Assembly (NCBI RefSeq): GCF_040253585.1
Contig: NZ_JBELAU010000005.1
Location: 310,001-374,000, forward strand
Source: Emticicia sp040253585
GTDB taxonomy: Bacteria; Bacteroidota; Bacteroidia; Cytophagales; Spirosomataceae
Direction of reading: 5' to 3'
DNA: 64,000 nucleotides
A program made the translations under genes and the position numbers. The notes beneath the pieces are model-generated. The model did not search any database. It saw nothing but the letters and a program-made list of their open reading frames with translations, and was not told the DNA's origin. Each line of letters starts with the position of its first letter. Position 1 is the first letter of the stretch. Shown one piece after another: positions 18,662 through 28,034 of this stretch.

Positions 18662-19591
18662 ATGACTAACCTGTTTTTATTGATAATTTGCCTTTCGTTG
18701 GGGGTACTCCTCCAACGAACCAAAGGCTTTCCAAAAGATGCGTATTTGGGTCTGAATGCAGTTATCATTAATATTTGTTTACCAGCACTAACACTCCTTT
18801 ATACCAGCGAAATTTCGTTTAAACCAAATCAGTTACTCGTAATTCTTACACCCTACGTTTTATTCATAAGTTCGTTTATATTTTTCAAAATCGTTGCCAA
18901 AAGTCTCCGCTTCGACAGAAGTACCACCGGAGCTTTAACAATCACGGCGGGAATCAGCAGCATTTCGTTTGTAGGATTTCCGATTTTTGAATTATTATAT
19001 GGTAAAGCAGGCGTTCAGATGGGTATTTTGATGAGTCAGGCAGGTTCATTTGTTGTTTGTGGCACGCTCGGAATCATGACGGCCTCTTATTATTCATCGT
19101 CCGAGCCATCGGTAAAATCTATCGCTAAAAGTATTTTTACCTTTCCGCCATTCGTAGCCTTTTGCGTGGCTGTATGTTTAAATATCCTTGATTTTCATTT
19201 TCCGAGTTCGGTGAGCGATATTTTACAAAAACTGGGTAGCCCATTTACGATACTGGCCTTATTATCAGTTGGTTTGCAAATCAACTTATCTCAAGGTAAT
19301 CTTGTACAAAAACCATTTTTGTTAGGCTTATTTTTCAAACTATTGGTTGCCCCGTTGATAATCTTTGTATTATACCTTATATTGCTTCAACAAAACTTTT
19401 TTGTGCATGAAAATGCGTGGATAGGCCAAATGTGCGTAGTTGGAGCAGCTTTGGGTTCGATGAATACGGCTTCTATCATTGCCATCAATCATCAATTAAA
19501 TCCGCCGCTGGCAAGTTTAATGATTGGCATCAGTATTCCATTATCGTTGATTACAGTTCTGTTTTGGCACTATTTATTGATTTTTTTCTGA
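18662..19591 (+). CDS. AEC-family transporter (auxin efflux carrier superfamily)
   Basis: A 309-residue membrane protein with about ten helices in two inverted halves, as in the AEC family (LLQRTKGFPKDAYLGLNAVIINICLPALTL at the N-terminus and GAALGSMNTASIIAINHQLNPPLASLMIG near the C-terminus). Bacterial members often carry malate or other organic acids. The neighbours downstream are a dicarboxylate symporter and malic enzyme, which supports an organic-acid substrate by context. Confidence 0.85.
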   Translation: MTNLFLLIICLSLGVLLQRTKGFPKDAYLGLNAVIINICLPALTLLYTSEISFKPNQLLVILTPYVLFISSFIFFKIVAKSLRFDRSTTGALTITAGISSISFVGFPIFELLYGKAGVQMGILMSQAGSFVVCGTLGIMTASYYSSSEPSVKSIAKSIFTFPPFVAFCVAVCLNILDFHFPSSVSDILQKLGSPFTILALLSVGLQINLSQGNLVQKPFLLGLFFKLLVAPLIIFVLYLILLQQNFFVHENAWIGQMCVVGAALGSMNTASIIAINHQLNPPLASLMIGISIPLSLITVLFWHYLLIFF

Positions 19592-19645
19592 AATACACTT
19601 TTCCAAATATAGCCCTAACAAAATTCCGAATAATAAAACTTTACA

Positions 19646-20959
19646 ATGAAAAAACTCTTTACTAACCTTACTTTTTGGGTACTTACGGCCATCGTTTGTG
19701 GTGTTTTGCTCGGCCATTACAATCCCGAGTTTGCCCTACAACAAATCTTTGAAAAAGGCTTCAAGCAAAATCTTTTCATTTCTGAATTTGAAATTAAAAA
19801 TACATTTGCCGAATTTCTGAGCAGTTTATTTATCAGTTTTGTCAAACTTTTCATCAATCCAATCATTTTTCTCACAATTACACTCGGAATTATTTCGATG
19901 GGAGATTTGAAAAAAGTTGGAAAAGTTGGAGCAAAAGCCCTCCTTTACTTTGAAGTAGTCACAACCATAGCTCTTTTTGTGGGTGTTATAGTAGCAAATG
20001 TTATTCGCCCTGGTGATGGCGTTGTCACAGATGCTATCAAGGGTGGAGATATTTCAAAATACACCAAAAGTGCTACCGAATTTAGTTGGCTAAAGTTTTT
20101 CTTAGATAATGTCACACTTCAAGTGTTGGTTCTGGCAATAGTGCTGGGAATTGCTTTGAGTAATTATTCTGGCCGTCAAAAAGTGGTTAATTTTCTTGCA
20201 CCGATTTCCAAAAAAGTTTTTTGGGCTTTACACAAAGTCATGCTTTTTGCACCAATCGGAGCGTTTGGTGGTATGGCTTTCACTATTGCCAAATATGGTA
20301 TTCAAACCCTTCTCCCGCTTGCTAAATTAATGGGAACGGTTTATGTAACAATGGCTATTTTTGTATTTGTGGTGCTTTATTTTATTCTGAGATACTATAA
20401 AATCAGTCTTTGGAAGTTTCTAAAATTTATTCGTGAAGAATTATTGATTGTACTTGGCACATCATCATCAGAAGCAGGTTTGCCCTCGTTGATGGAAAAA
20501 TTGGAGAAAATGGGTTGTTCAAAATCAGTGGTTGGTTTGGTTGTTCCTGCGGGATATTCGTTCAACCTTGATGGAACGACAATTTACCTTTCAATGGCAG
20601 TTATTTTCTTAGCTCAAGTTTTCAATGTGCATCTCGATATTCAACAAATTCTAACAATTATCGGTATCTTGATGGTAACATCGAAAGGTGCAGCGGGCGT
20701 AACTGGTAGTGGTTTTATTGTTTTGGCTTCAACGCTGACGGCTTTAAAAGTGATTCCCGTTGAAGGTTTGGCTTTGCTTTTGGGCGTTGACCGATTCATG
20801 TCTGAAGCTCGTGCGATTACCAACTTTATCGGAAACGGTGTAGCAACTATTTGGATTTCAAATAACGAAAATGAATTCGACCGTGCTAAAATGGAAGCAG
20901 CCTTTGCTCACGTGGCTGACTATGAAGATATTGTGAAAGATAATTTGCAGAACAAATAA
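19646..20959 (+). CDS. Dicarboxylate/amino-acid:cation symporter (DctA/GltP family)
   Basis: A 437-residue DAACS transporter. The serine-rich hairpin GTSSSEAGLPSLMEKLEKMG, the NLDGTTIY motif in helix TM7 and the GSGFIVLASTL/VDRFMSEARAITNFIGNGVAT segment of HP2 and TM8 are intact; they bind substrate and Na+ or H+. With the malic enzyme gene 126 bp downstream, C4-dicarboxylates such as malate or fumarate are the likely substrates, though glutamate/aspartate cannot be excluded. Confidence 0.88.
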   Translation: MKKLFTNLTFWVLTAIVCGVLLGHYNPEFALQQIFEKGFKQNLFISEFEIKNTFAEFLSSLFISFVKLFINPIIFLTITLGIISMGDLKKVGKVGAKALLYFEVVTTIALFVGVIVANVIRPGDGVVTDAIKGGDISKYTKSATEFSWLKFFLDNVTLQVLVLAIVLGIALSNYSGRQKVVNFLAPISKKVFWALHKVMLFAPIGAFGGMAFTIAKYGIQTLLPLAKLMGTVYVTMAIFVFVVLYFILRYYKISLWKFLKFIREELLIVLGTSSSEAGLPSLMEKLEKMGCSKSVVGLVVPAGYSFNLDGTTIYLSMAVIFLAQVFNVHLDIQQILTIIGILMVTSKGAAGVTGSGFIVLASTLTALKVIPVEGLALLLGVDRFMSEARAITNFIGNGVATIWISNNENEFDRAKMEAAFAHVADYEDIVKDNLQNK

Positions 20960-21085
20960 GAAAGTATGCAAAAAGCTATTTTCCTAAGCAAAAACAGTTA
21001 ATTACACAAAAAAAGACTTTTTTTCTTTAACTCTAAAAGTATTCAGTCTTACCTTCGCATCATCAAACTAATCTTTTATTCGAAA

Positions 21086-23359
21086 ATGAGTAAACAAAAT
21101 TTAAAAGAAGAAGCACTTCATTACCACGCAAAAGGTCGTCCAGGTAAAATTGAAGTAGTTCCAAGTAAAGAGTATGCTACCCAAAAAGACTTATCTTTGG
21201 CGTATTCTCCTGGGGTAGCCGACCCATGCATGGCTATTTTTGAAAATCCCGAAGACGTTTATAAATATACGGCAAAAGGAAACCTTGTGGCTGTAATTTC
21301 AAACGGAACGGCTGTTTTGGGTTTAGGCGATATTGGCCCAGCCGCTGGAAAACCAGTAATGGAAGGAAAAGGGCTTTTATTCAAAATTTATGCAGATATT
21401 GATGTATTTGATATTGAGTTAAACACCAAAGATGTTGACGAATTTGTACGAACAGTGAAAATTCTCGAACCAACTTTTGGTGGTGTAAACCTCGAAGACA
21501 TTTCTGCTCCAGAGTGTTTTGAAATCGAAGAACGCCTAAAAGCAGAATTGAATATTCCAGTAATGCATGATGACCAACATGGCACAGCCATCATTTCGTC
21601 GGCGGCATTATTGAACGCTCTCGAATTAGTACAAAAAGATATATCGCAAGTAAAAATAATTATCAATGGTGCGGGGGCTTCGGCAATTTCTTGTACTCGT
21701 TTGTATAATTCGTTGGGAGCTGATAAAAAGAACATTTTCATGTTCGATAGTAAGGGCTTAATTCACCCAAGTCGCACGAATTTGGATGGAAAGAAAATCG
21801 AATTTGCCAACGATAATATGCCAGCCGAAACCACATTGGCCGAAGCCTTAGTTGGAGCGGATGTATTCGTTGGACTTTCAAAAGGCAACATTTTGAGCCA
21901 AGATATGGTAAAATCAATGGCAAAAGATGCAATTGTTTTTGCAATGGCCAACCCAACTCCAGAAATTTCTTATGAAGATGCAATTGCCGCCCGTGAAGAT
22001 ATTATCATGGCAACTGGACGTTCTGATTACCCGAATCAAGTGAATAACGTACTTGGCTTCCCCTATATTTTCCGTGGTGCTTTAGACGTTCGCTCGAAAG
22101 TTATTAACGAAGAAATGAAGCTGGCAGCCGTGCTTGCGTTGGCCGATTTGGCGAAAAAACCAGTGCCCGATGTAGTAAATTTAGCGTATGGCGAAACCAA
22201 TCTTTCATTTAGCCGCACCTATATCATTCCAAAGCCTGTTGACCCACGTTTACTTACAACCGTTGCTCCAGCAGTAGCCAAAGCAGCTATGGATAGTGGT
22301 GTGGCTAAATTCCCGATTACCGATTGGGAAGCCTACGATACTATGTTGGCAAAGCGTTTAGGACAAGATAACTCGCTCAAAAAAGTAATTACAAATAAGG
22401 CAAAATTACATCCAAAACGTGTAGTTTTTGCCGATGCCGAAAATTTAGCCGTTCTGAAAGCTGCCCAAGAAGTACAGGACGAAAAAATTGCTACACCAAT
22501 TTTGCTCGGAAATGTAGCTAAAATCACTAAATTACTCGAAGAAAATAACATTGATTTACCTTATGCCGAAATCATAGACTCTCGTTCAACTGACCAAGAA
22601 GAGCGTTTGGCAAGATTTGGTGCAATTTTCTACGAAAAACGCAAACGAAAAGGCTATAATCATTTCGAGGCGATGCAGTTGATGCAAAACAGAAATTATT
22701 TCGGTGCAATGATGGTAGAAACTGGCGAAGCCGATGCTATGATTGGCGGTATGACTCGAAATTACCCAGAAACTATTCGTCCAGCACTTCAAATCATTGG
22801 TCGTCAAGATGGTGTGAAGAAAGTTTCGGGTATGTATATTTTGATGAGTCGTTTTGGCCCACTTTTCTTGGCCGATACAACTGTAAACTTCAATCCAACT
22901 GCCGAAGAAATCGTTGAGATTACCGAATTGGCAGCTAAAGAAGTAGAGAAATTTAATATTAAGCCAAGAATTGCTCTCCTCACCTACTCAAATTTCGGTA
23001 GTGCCGATGGAGAAGATGCGGTAAAAATGCAAAAAGCAGTGAGCATTTTGAAAGACAAACACCCAACGATGATTGTCGATGGCGAAATGCAAGCACACTT
23101 ACCATTTGATATTGATTTATTGAAAGAAAATCACCCATTCAGCGATTTAGTTGATGGTCGTGCCAATACATTGATTTTCCCTAATTTGTCGGCATCAAAT
23201 ATTGCTTACAATATTGTGAAAGAGGTAGCAAATATTGATAAAATCGGACCGATTTTATTGGGTGTTAAAAAACCAGTTCACGTACTCCAATTAGGTAGTA
23301 CAGTGCGTGAAATTGTGGACATGGTTGCAATTGCAGTTGTAGAAGCTCAAGGAAAATAA
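21086..23359 (+). CDS. maeB: NADP-dependent malic enzyme with phosphotransacetylase-like domain
   Basis: A 757-residue MaeB-type enzyme that decarboxylates malate to pyruvate with NADP+. The N-terminal malic domain (about 15-150, LAYSPGVADPC), a Rossmann NADP domain (INGAGASAISCTRLY) and a C-terminal PTA-like domain (about 430-757) are all present at normal length. In MaeB the PTA domain is regulatory, binding acetyl-CoA, rather than catalytic. A possible -7 box TACCTTCG lies at 21050-21057. A strong terminator follows. Confidence 0.94.
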   Translation: MSKQNLKEEALHYHAKGRPGKIEVVPSKEYATQKDLSLAYSPGVADPCMAIFENPEDVYKYTAKGNLVAVISNGTAVLGLGDIGPAAGKPVMEGKGLLFKIYADIDVFDIELNTKDVDEFVRTVKILEPTFGGVNLEDISAPECFEIEERLKAELNIPVMHDDQHGTAIISSAALLNALELVQKDISQVKIIINGAGASAISCTRLYNSLGADKKNIFMFDSKGLIHPSRTNLDGKKIEFANDNMPAETTLAEALVGADVFVGLSKGNILSQDMVKSMAKDAIVFAMANPTPEISYEDAIAAREDIIMATGRSDYPNQVNNVLGFPYIFRGALDVRSKVINEEMKLAAVLALADLAKKPVPDVVNLAYGETNLSFSRTYIIPKPVDPRLLTTVAPAVAKAAMDSGVAKFPITDWEAYDTMLAKRLGQDNSLKKVITNKAKLHPKRVVFADAENLAVLKAAQEVQDEKIATPILLGNVAKITKLLEENNIDLPYAEIIDSRSTDQEERLARFGAIFYEKRKRKGYNHFEAMQLMQNRNYFGAMMVETGEADAMIGGMTRNYPETIRPALQIIGRQDGVKKVSGMYILMSRFGPLFLADTTVNFNPTAEEIVEITELAAKEVEKFNIKPRIALLTYSNFGSADGEDAVKMQKAVSILKDKHPTMIVDGEMQAHLPFDIDLLKENHPFSDLVDGRANTLIFPNLSASNIAYNIVKEVANIDKIGPILLGVKKPVHVLQLGSTVREIVDMVAIAVVEAQGK

Positions 23360-23380
23360 ATCCTGACCGCATAAAAAATG

Positions 23381-23417
23381 CAAAAGCCTTACCGATGATT
23401 CTTCAGTAAGGCTTTTG
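23381..23417. terminator. Bidirectional terminator
   Basis: A 12-bp perfect stem (CAAAAGCCTTAC / GTAAGGCTTTTG) between the converging maeB and methyltransferase genes. Confidence 0.85.
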
Positions 23418-23422
23418 TTGTT

Positions 23423-24115
23423 TTACACAAGTATATTCTCAACTTTCAATTTTTCTAAAACTAAGTTATTGGCATATTTGATAATTACAAAACCATGCTC
23501 AATTAAATACTCCAAACCCCATTTTCTAACCATTCCATGATTGGGCAAATTCGGTTGCTCTACATGGTTTATTATATGGCCCGCACCATAATAATCTTCT
23601 ACTTCATTGGGTTGGATTGAAAAAGGAGCAGAGTTTATCAAAGGAAAATACTCTAAAGTAACTATTAATTGTTTGGTTCCTACATCAGTTATTCTATCAA
23701 GCGTTCGAATATAATCCTTTCGCATCTCATATGGGAGAGCAACCAATGAGGCACGGTCTAAAACCCAATCTATTCTACCGATTCGCTCTTTTGTTAAAGC
23801 CATAAAATCAGTTTTCAGAATTGTTATATTTCCCGAAATAAAGGTTTCTTCATCGATTTGCTCGTATTTTAGGTTATTTTCTTCAAAAAATTGAATTATT
23901 GCCTTTTCAACTAATTCTACACCAATCACTTTATTGGCAAACTGCGATAAATACAACATATCGACTGTTTTCCCACAAAGTGGAACAAGAATGTTTTTCC
24001 CTTCAATTTCTTCTGGACTCATGTACTGCAATACATAAGGGTGAATGTCATGGCGATGAAAAGATGTATAAAAACCGCCTAAATCCCAAGATTTGAACCA
24101 AAATGATGCTTCCAT
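23423..24115 (-). CDS. TPMT-family SAM-dependent methyltransferase
   Basis: A 230-residue protein matching the thiopurine S-methyltransferase family: an N-terminal WFKSWDLGGFYTSFHRHDIHP, SAM-binding ILVPLCGKTVDMLYLSQFANKVIGVELVEKAI, and WVLDRASLVALPYEMRKDYIRTL. The open frame runs upstream to 24199, but MEASFWFKSW at 24115 fits the family start. Bacterial members detoxify thiols, thiocyanate, tellurite or selenite by S-methylation. Substrate here is unknown. Confidence 0.85.
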   Translation of the reverse strand: MEASFWFKSWDLGGFYTSFHRHDIHPYVLQYMSPEEIEGKNILVPLCGKTVDMLYLSQFANKVIGVELVEKAIIQFFEENNLKYEQIDEETFISGNITILKTDFMALTKERIGRIDWVLDRASLVALPYEMRKDYIRTLDRITDVGTKQLIVTLEYFPLINSAPFSIQPNEVEDYYGAGHIINHVEQPNLPNHGMVRKWGLEYLIEHGFVIIKYANNLVLEKLKVENILV

Positions 24116-24156
24116 AGCTAAAAAGAGTAAGTTTAAATGTTTATGGCTAAAAATGT

Positions 24157-24440
24157 TTAATTCCAACGAGGATTGGTAATGAGTATCAGCAAAAGCCATA
24201 ATCCGAAAATAATGGCAGGAATAGCTTCAATACCTAAAATAAGGTTGGCAATTTTGATATTTCCGTTTGATTTTAAGAAATATCCTGCAATCATAATACC
24301 TCCTAAAATAAGTAAAATCAGAAGCCAAAGGCCAATATTAGTGCTTGACACCGATGTATCGATGATTCCAACAAAGAAAAATATAGAAATATTACAGTGG
24401 TAATTACATCTACAATAAAGAAAATCCAAAATAGTTTCAT
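24157..24440 (-). pseudogene. Small membrane protein gene with a 1-nt frameshift
   Basis: From the ATG at 24440 the frame reads MKLFWIFFIVDVITTVIFLYF and then runs out of frame to an early stop. One base further, in a T5 run around 24380, the frame continues FFFVGIIDTSVSSTNIGLWLLILLILGG and on through a second hydrophobic pair to TNPRWN at 24157. Adding one T restores a 94-residue protein with three to four membrane helices. It resembles small Bacteroidota proteins often annotated as osmoprotectant transporter permease. It could be a true pseudogene, a phase-variable homopolymer or a sequencing error. Confidence 0.75.
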
Positions 24441-24444
24441 GGTA

Positions 24445-24771
24445 TTAGGCCGCATAGCTTTGAATAACAATATTCCATCTTCTTCTCGAAACTATTAGTT
24501 CGACTTTGTCTGTCATAATTACCTTTTTCTCCAATTGGTCGAGACTCTTGATGTATTTTTTATTAACAATACATGATTTACTTACACGAATGAAACCTTC
24601 AGGTAGCATCTGAGAATACATTGCTAAAGTGTACGACATCAACTCTTTTTTGCCAGAAAGCAAAATAAAAGATGTGTAATTAAGATTTCCTTCCAATCTG
24701 ATAATATCAGTAGAAGCTCGTTGCAATAAATTTTGGTGACGCTTATGAGGTTTTCTAATTATAGTTTTCAT
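24445..24771 (-). CDS. Stand-alone LytTR DNA-binding regulator
   Basis: A 108-residue protein made almost wholly of a LytTR domain: IRLEGNLNYTSFILLSGKKELMSYTLAMYSQMLP, FIRVSKSCIVNKKYIKSL and a C-terminal VSRRRWNIVIQ. There is no receiver domain, so it is an orphan of the type that binds tandem imperfect repeats about 21 bp apart. Such repeats lie upstream of this gene on its own strand (24871-24910) and of several genes to the right, which makes it, or the LytTR response regulator at 38784-39557, the best candidate to bind them. Confidence 0.88.
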   Translation of the reverse strand: MKTIIRKPHKRHQNLLQRASTDIIRLEGNLNYTSFILLSGKKELMSYTLAMYSQMLPEGFIRVSKSCIVNKKYIKSLDQLEKKVIMTDKVELIVSRRRWNIVIQSYAA

Positions 24772-24870
24772 GGCTTATAAAATAAATGACAAATGTGTTT
24801 TCTGGCTAATTGATGCTTCAAATTTGGAGTATCGAAAAATAACTTTCAATATTTTTTCGACCAACCGCTC

Positions 24871-24910
24871 AAAATCAAAAACGAATGGTATAAAATCAAA
24901 AACGAAGCGT
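24871..24910 (-). promoter_or_regulatory. LytTR-type tandem repeat before the orphan LytTR gene
   Basis: On the minus strand, ACGCTTCGTTTTTGATTTT starts at 24910 and ACCATTCGTTTTTGATTTT at 24889, an exact 21-bp period. A 15-bp core (CGTTTTTGATTTT and flanks) is identical in both copies. The second copy starts 118 bp before the ATG. Confidence 0.7.
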
Positions 24911-24966
24911 TTTTTATGCATTTTTAGACATTTTTATAGAAAAAACAAGTCAATACAGTCTTTTCA

Positions 24967-25008
24967 ACCATTCATTTTATTTATTCGACTTTTCATTTGA
25001 AAATTTTT
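24967..25008 (+). promoter_or_regulatory. LytTR-type tandem repeat before the first secreted protein
   Basis: ACCATTCATTT at 24967 and ACTTTTCATTT at 24988, 21 bp apart. The second copy starts 82 bp before the ATG at 25070. Confidence 0.6.
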
Positions 25009-25069
25009 CTACTACTTATTTTCATCTGCCAATTTTGAATCATCAAATCATTGAAACAATTTAAAGGCT

Positions 25070-25738
25070 ATGAAAAAACTTATTATTACATTTTCTTTTT
25101 TGCTTTCATCAGCTATCACTTTTTGTCAGTCGGTTACGATTTCCCCCACATCTTTAGTGGAAAATCCAATCCAATCAATTACAAAAGTCGGGATTGGTTT
25201 GGACCATCGCCATCCAAATGGACTTGTAGGAGTTGGTACGTTTGCCCAGTCTGCTTCTGGTTATATACAAACTCACACCAATCATCCATTGCATTTTTCT
25301 ACCAATAATGGTCCTGCCCACATGACAATAACCACTGCTGGGCAAATTGGTATGGGTACTATAACCCCGTCCCAAAAACTCCATGTAGTTGGTAATACCT
25401 ATATCACAGGCAATATGGACTCTGACGGCTTGGTATCGGCAGGTACACTGAGTATCGGAGGGGGCAGCACAATCAATAAATATTTGGAAGTGGCACTGAC
25501 TGGTCAGCAAATTTTTGGGGTTGTTAATAATACCTGCGACCTAAACTACTATGCAGTAGCAGGCGTAAATACTGGCGATGCTGTCATTTTGAATATGGAA
25601 TCTGCCTTCTCAACACTTGTAGTTGCTAATGTACGAGCTTCGGGGGCAAATCAGGTAGAGGTGAAGTTTTGCAACATCGGAAATTCAAATACAGTATTAC
25701 TACAAAATCTAAATATGAGATTTACGGTTTTTAAGTAA
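25070..25738 (+). CDS. Secreted repeat protein, adhesin/tail-fibre-like (1)
   Basis: A 222-residue protein with a signal peptide (KKLIITFSFLLSSAITFCQS). It has short GIG-type turns (GQIGMGTITPSQKLHVVGNTYITGNMDSDG), which in Bacteroidota occur in secreted beta-structured stalk proteins resembling phage tail fibres. The C-terminal third carries a module with VEVKFCNIGNSNTVLLQNLNMRF, equivalent to the VRFCN module of the next two proteins. Shorter than its neighbours: it lacks their conserved CTVADKGKMYYNT N-terminal segment. No catalytic motif is visible. Probably a surface or matrix protein. Confidence 0.7.
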   Translation: MKKLIITFSFLLSSAITFCQSVTISPTSLVENPIQSITKVGIGLDHRHPNGLVGVGTFAQSASGYIQTHTNHPLHFSTNNGPAHMTITTAGQIGMGTITPSQKLHVVGNTYITGNMDSDGLVSAGTLSIGGGSTINKYLEVALTGQQIFGVVNNTCDLNYYAVAGVNTGDAVILNMESAFSTLVVANVRASGANQVEVKFCNIGNSNTVLLQNLNMRFTVFK

Positions 25739-25739
25739 A

Positions 25740-25802
25740 ACCAATCAATTTTCATCTACAACATTTCGAATGCGTTTTTCAGCTATTCATTTAGAAAATA
25801 TT
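25740..25802 (+). promoter_or_regulatory. LytTR-type triple repeat before the second secreted protein
   Basis: ACCAATCA at 25740, ACATTTCG at 25761 and GCTATTCA at 25782: three degenerate copies at exact 21-bp steps, the last 87 bp before the ATG at 25869. Confidence 0.55.
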
Positions 25803-25868
25803 TCATTATAAAGTCTCAATTTTCAAATTTGTGGCATCTTAATAATTTATACTAATTTATATAAAACC

Positions 25869-26789
25869 ATGAAAACAGTAATTACGTTATTTCTCATTTC
25901 ATTTATTTCGTTAAATATTTTTGCCCAATCCGGCACTATGCTCCCCGATGGATTCATCATTCCTAATTCAGCTACGGCTCCTACTTGTACAGTAGCCGAT
26001 AAGGGCAAAATGTATTACAATACCACCACCAAAGCTATGATGATATGCAATGGCACTACATGGCTACCAGCTTCAAGCCTTTGGAATGATAACCAATCAT
26101 TACCAAATACAATCAATTATTCTGGAAATGTGGGAATCAATACTACAACACCCCAATACGAGTTAGATGTGAATGGTACTATTCGTGTGAGTGGAGATTT
26201 ATATTCAACTAAAATTGGTATTGGCTCAACCGCCATACCCAGTTTTGCCCTACAAGTTACTGATGGAGATATTGCCATTACGAGCACGGCTGATGCCAAA
26301 ACATGGAAGTTCAATTATGAAGATGCCAATAATTGGTTGGCTTTGCAAGAAAACGGAACAACTCGCATGGTCATTGCGAATGGCGGAAATGTAGGTATCG
26401 GTAGTACAAACCCAACCGCTAAACTCCAGGTGGATGGAACAGGTTATTTTACAGGTAATCTAACCGTAAACAGTGGCAAGGGAATTGTCAGAACAACCTC
26501 CGCCAATTCGATGAAATTACATACGGTAGCACATAGTTTAGGTACAAGTTTTACTGTAAATACGGGTCTTTGTGCAACTTCTAACGTCAATATCACTTCG
26601 GCTGCTTATTCGGCTGCACCTACTGCTTACGTGGGTAATTTTGTTTCGGGTACAGGCAATTTTGGTCAGTTGATAGCTCAGGTACAATCAACAACTGCTA
26701 CGCAGGTAGTTGTCAGATTCTGCAACAATACCGCAAGCAATATCACATTGTCAAATGCCATCTATAATATTTTAGTGGTGGGGCAATAG
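25869..26789 (+). CDS. Secreted repeat protein, adhesin/tail-fibre-like (2)
   Basis: A 306-residue paralogue with a signal peptide (MKTVITLFLISFISLNIFAQ). Next comes a CTVADKGKMYYNTTTKAMMICNGTTW segment common in Bacteroidota secreted stalk proteins, then repeated VGINTTTPQYELDVNGTIRVSG/VGIGSTNPTAKLQVDGTGYFTGNL turns, and a C-terminal module (about 225-306) ending VVVRFCNNTASNITLSNAIYNILVVG. No enzyme motif. It belongs to the three-gene paralogous run 25070-27919. Confidence 0.72.
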   Translation: MKTVITLFLISFISLNIFAQSGTMLPDGFIIPNSATAPTCTVADKGKMYYNTTTKAMMICNGTTWLPASSLWNDNQSLPNTINYSGNVGINTTTPQYELDVNGTIRVSGDLYSTKIGIGSTAIPSFALQVTDGDIAITSTADAKTWKFNYEDANNWLALQENGTTRMVIANGGNVGIGSTNPTAKLQVDGTGYFTGNLTVNSGKGIVRTTSANSMKLHTVAHSLGTSFTVNTGLCATSNVNITSAAYSAAPTAYVGNFVSGTGNFGQLIAQVQSTTATQVVVRFCNNTASNITLSNAIYNILVVGQ

Positions 26790-26802
26790 TAACACCACCC
26801 AA

Positions 26803-26883
26803 CCCTCCCCGATAGGGAGGGCTTATACTTTTACTCAAAATTATATTTTCAAATCTAATAGCCTCCCTCCAATTGGAGAGGGA
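26803..26883. repeat. Inverted pair of GC-rich palindromes (REP/BIME-like)
   Basis: CCCTCCC-N5-GGGAGGG (26803-26821) and a second palindrome centred on CTCCAATTGGAG (26867-26878, within 26862-26883) lie in opposite orientation between paralogous genes 2 and 3. The flanks (ACCACCCAACC / reverse complement ACCTCATCCTTGC) are also related. They stand out from the AT-rich surroundings. Confidence 0.6.
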
Positions 26884-27001
26884 AAGCAAGGATGAGGTTT
26901 TGTAGATTGCAAGTTCAAAAAGTAAAGTTTATTAGTAATGCAAAAACCTAATTTTATCCCGACTAACCCCTCAAAATCAGCGTAAATAATTAATTATTCT
27001 C

Positions 27002-27919
27002 ATGAAAACCATAAAAACATTCCTCGTAATATTCTTTTTCTCATCAAAACTGATGGCCCAATTTATTGTTATACAGCCCGAAACTTTTCAGTTAGCTACA
27101 ATAACAAATTATCCTTGTCCAGCTTCTGATATTGGTAAAATATTTTATAATACTAATGATAACAACGCAGTGTACTGTAAGGGTACATTCAGTACCGAAT
27201 CGGCAAAAGAATTTTGGAATTTGAATGGAAATACCATCAATTATACTGGTAAAGTTGGTATAAGAACTGGTACTCCATCTTATGACCTCGATATAAGTGG
27301 CAATGGGAAACTAAAATCAACTAATTTTATCGCTCAAAAATTGGGCATCGGTACATCAACCCCAACAGAAAGTGTAGAATTGAAAGATAGAGAAATTGCA
27401 TTTAGCAGCACAGCAGATGCAGTTTCATATCGTTTTAGATACATTGATGCTGCTGATAAGTTTGAGTTTGTTGAGGCGGGAACTGGGAAAATACAAGTTG
27501 CAAATGGCGGAAATGTCAGTATTGGAGGTTCTCCAAGCTCGGATAAATTAAATGTAATTGGCAATGTAAATTTTAATGGAAACTTAACTATTGAAGGCAA
27601 GGGAACTGTCTATAATTCAACAGCTCCTCAGCTTAAATTGGTAATTAGTAGTGTAACAACCCCCAGCACTTTTTTTATTGCAAATAATGCTTGTAGTACT
27701 ACAGGATTTACATTCCCTGCTGCAAGTTTTAGCTCAGCACCAGCAGTAGCTGTTGGGCAGAAGACAGCTTCAGGAGGCGGAACAGACGAAGGGATAGTTA
27801 TCACAGTCGAAGGTGTTACAGCAAGTGGTGGTACTGTAAGATTTTGTAATCATACAGGAGGAGGAACATCCGTTAATAGCACTACTTATTCGTTAATTTC
27901 GATTGGAAACTCATTTTAA
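27002..27919 (+). CDS. Secreted repeat protein, adhesin/tail-fibre-like (3)
   Basis: A 305-residue paralogue of the preceding gene, with a signal peptide (TFLVIFFFSSKLMAQ), YPCPASDIGKIFYNTNDNNAVYCKG in place of the CTVADKGK segment, a middle region with KLGIGTSTPTESVELKDREIAFSSTADAVSYRF very close to protein 2, and a C-terminal module ending GTVRFCNHTGGGTSVNSTTYSLIS. Unlike its neighbours it has no clear 21-bp repeat upstream. Confidence 0.72.
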   Translation: MKTIKTFLVIFFFSSKLMAQFIVIQPETFQLATITNYPCPASDIGKIFYNTNDNNAVYCKGTFSTESAKEFWNLNGNTINYTGKVGIRTGTPSYDLDISGNGKLKSTNFIAQKLGIGTSTPTESVELKDREIAFSSTADAVSYRFRYIDAADKFEFVEAGTGKIQVANGGNVSIGGSPSSDKLNVIGNVNFNGNLTIEGKGTVYNSTAPQLKLVISSVTTPSTFFIANNACSTTGFTFPAASFSSAPAVAVGQKTASGGGTDEGIVITVEGVTASGGTVRFCNHTGGGTSVNSTTYSLISIGNSF

Positions 27920-27931
27920 TTACCAATCTCC

Positions 27932-27973
27932 GCCATTCAAATTCTCTTTTCTACACTTCATGCAATCATTTTT
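27932..27973 (+). promoter_or_regulatory. LytTR-type tandem repeat before the metalloprotease
   Basis: GCCATTCA at 27932 and ACACTTCA at 27953, 21 bp apart, the second 82 bp before the ATG at 28035. Confidence 0.5.
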
Positions 27974-28034
27974 TACTATAAAAGCAAAAAGATTGAAATT
28001 TAAATCGTCAACGCCAGAAAACTAAATTTAAGCC

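Noticed and set aside
26902..26940. LytTR repeat before the third secreted gene
   Set aside because: Only a weak CAAGTTC match exists and nothing fits 21 bp away.
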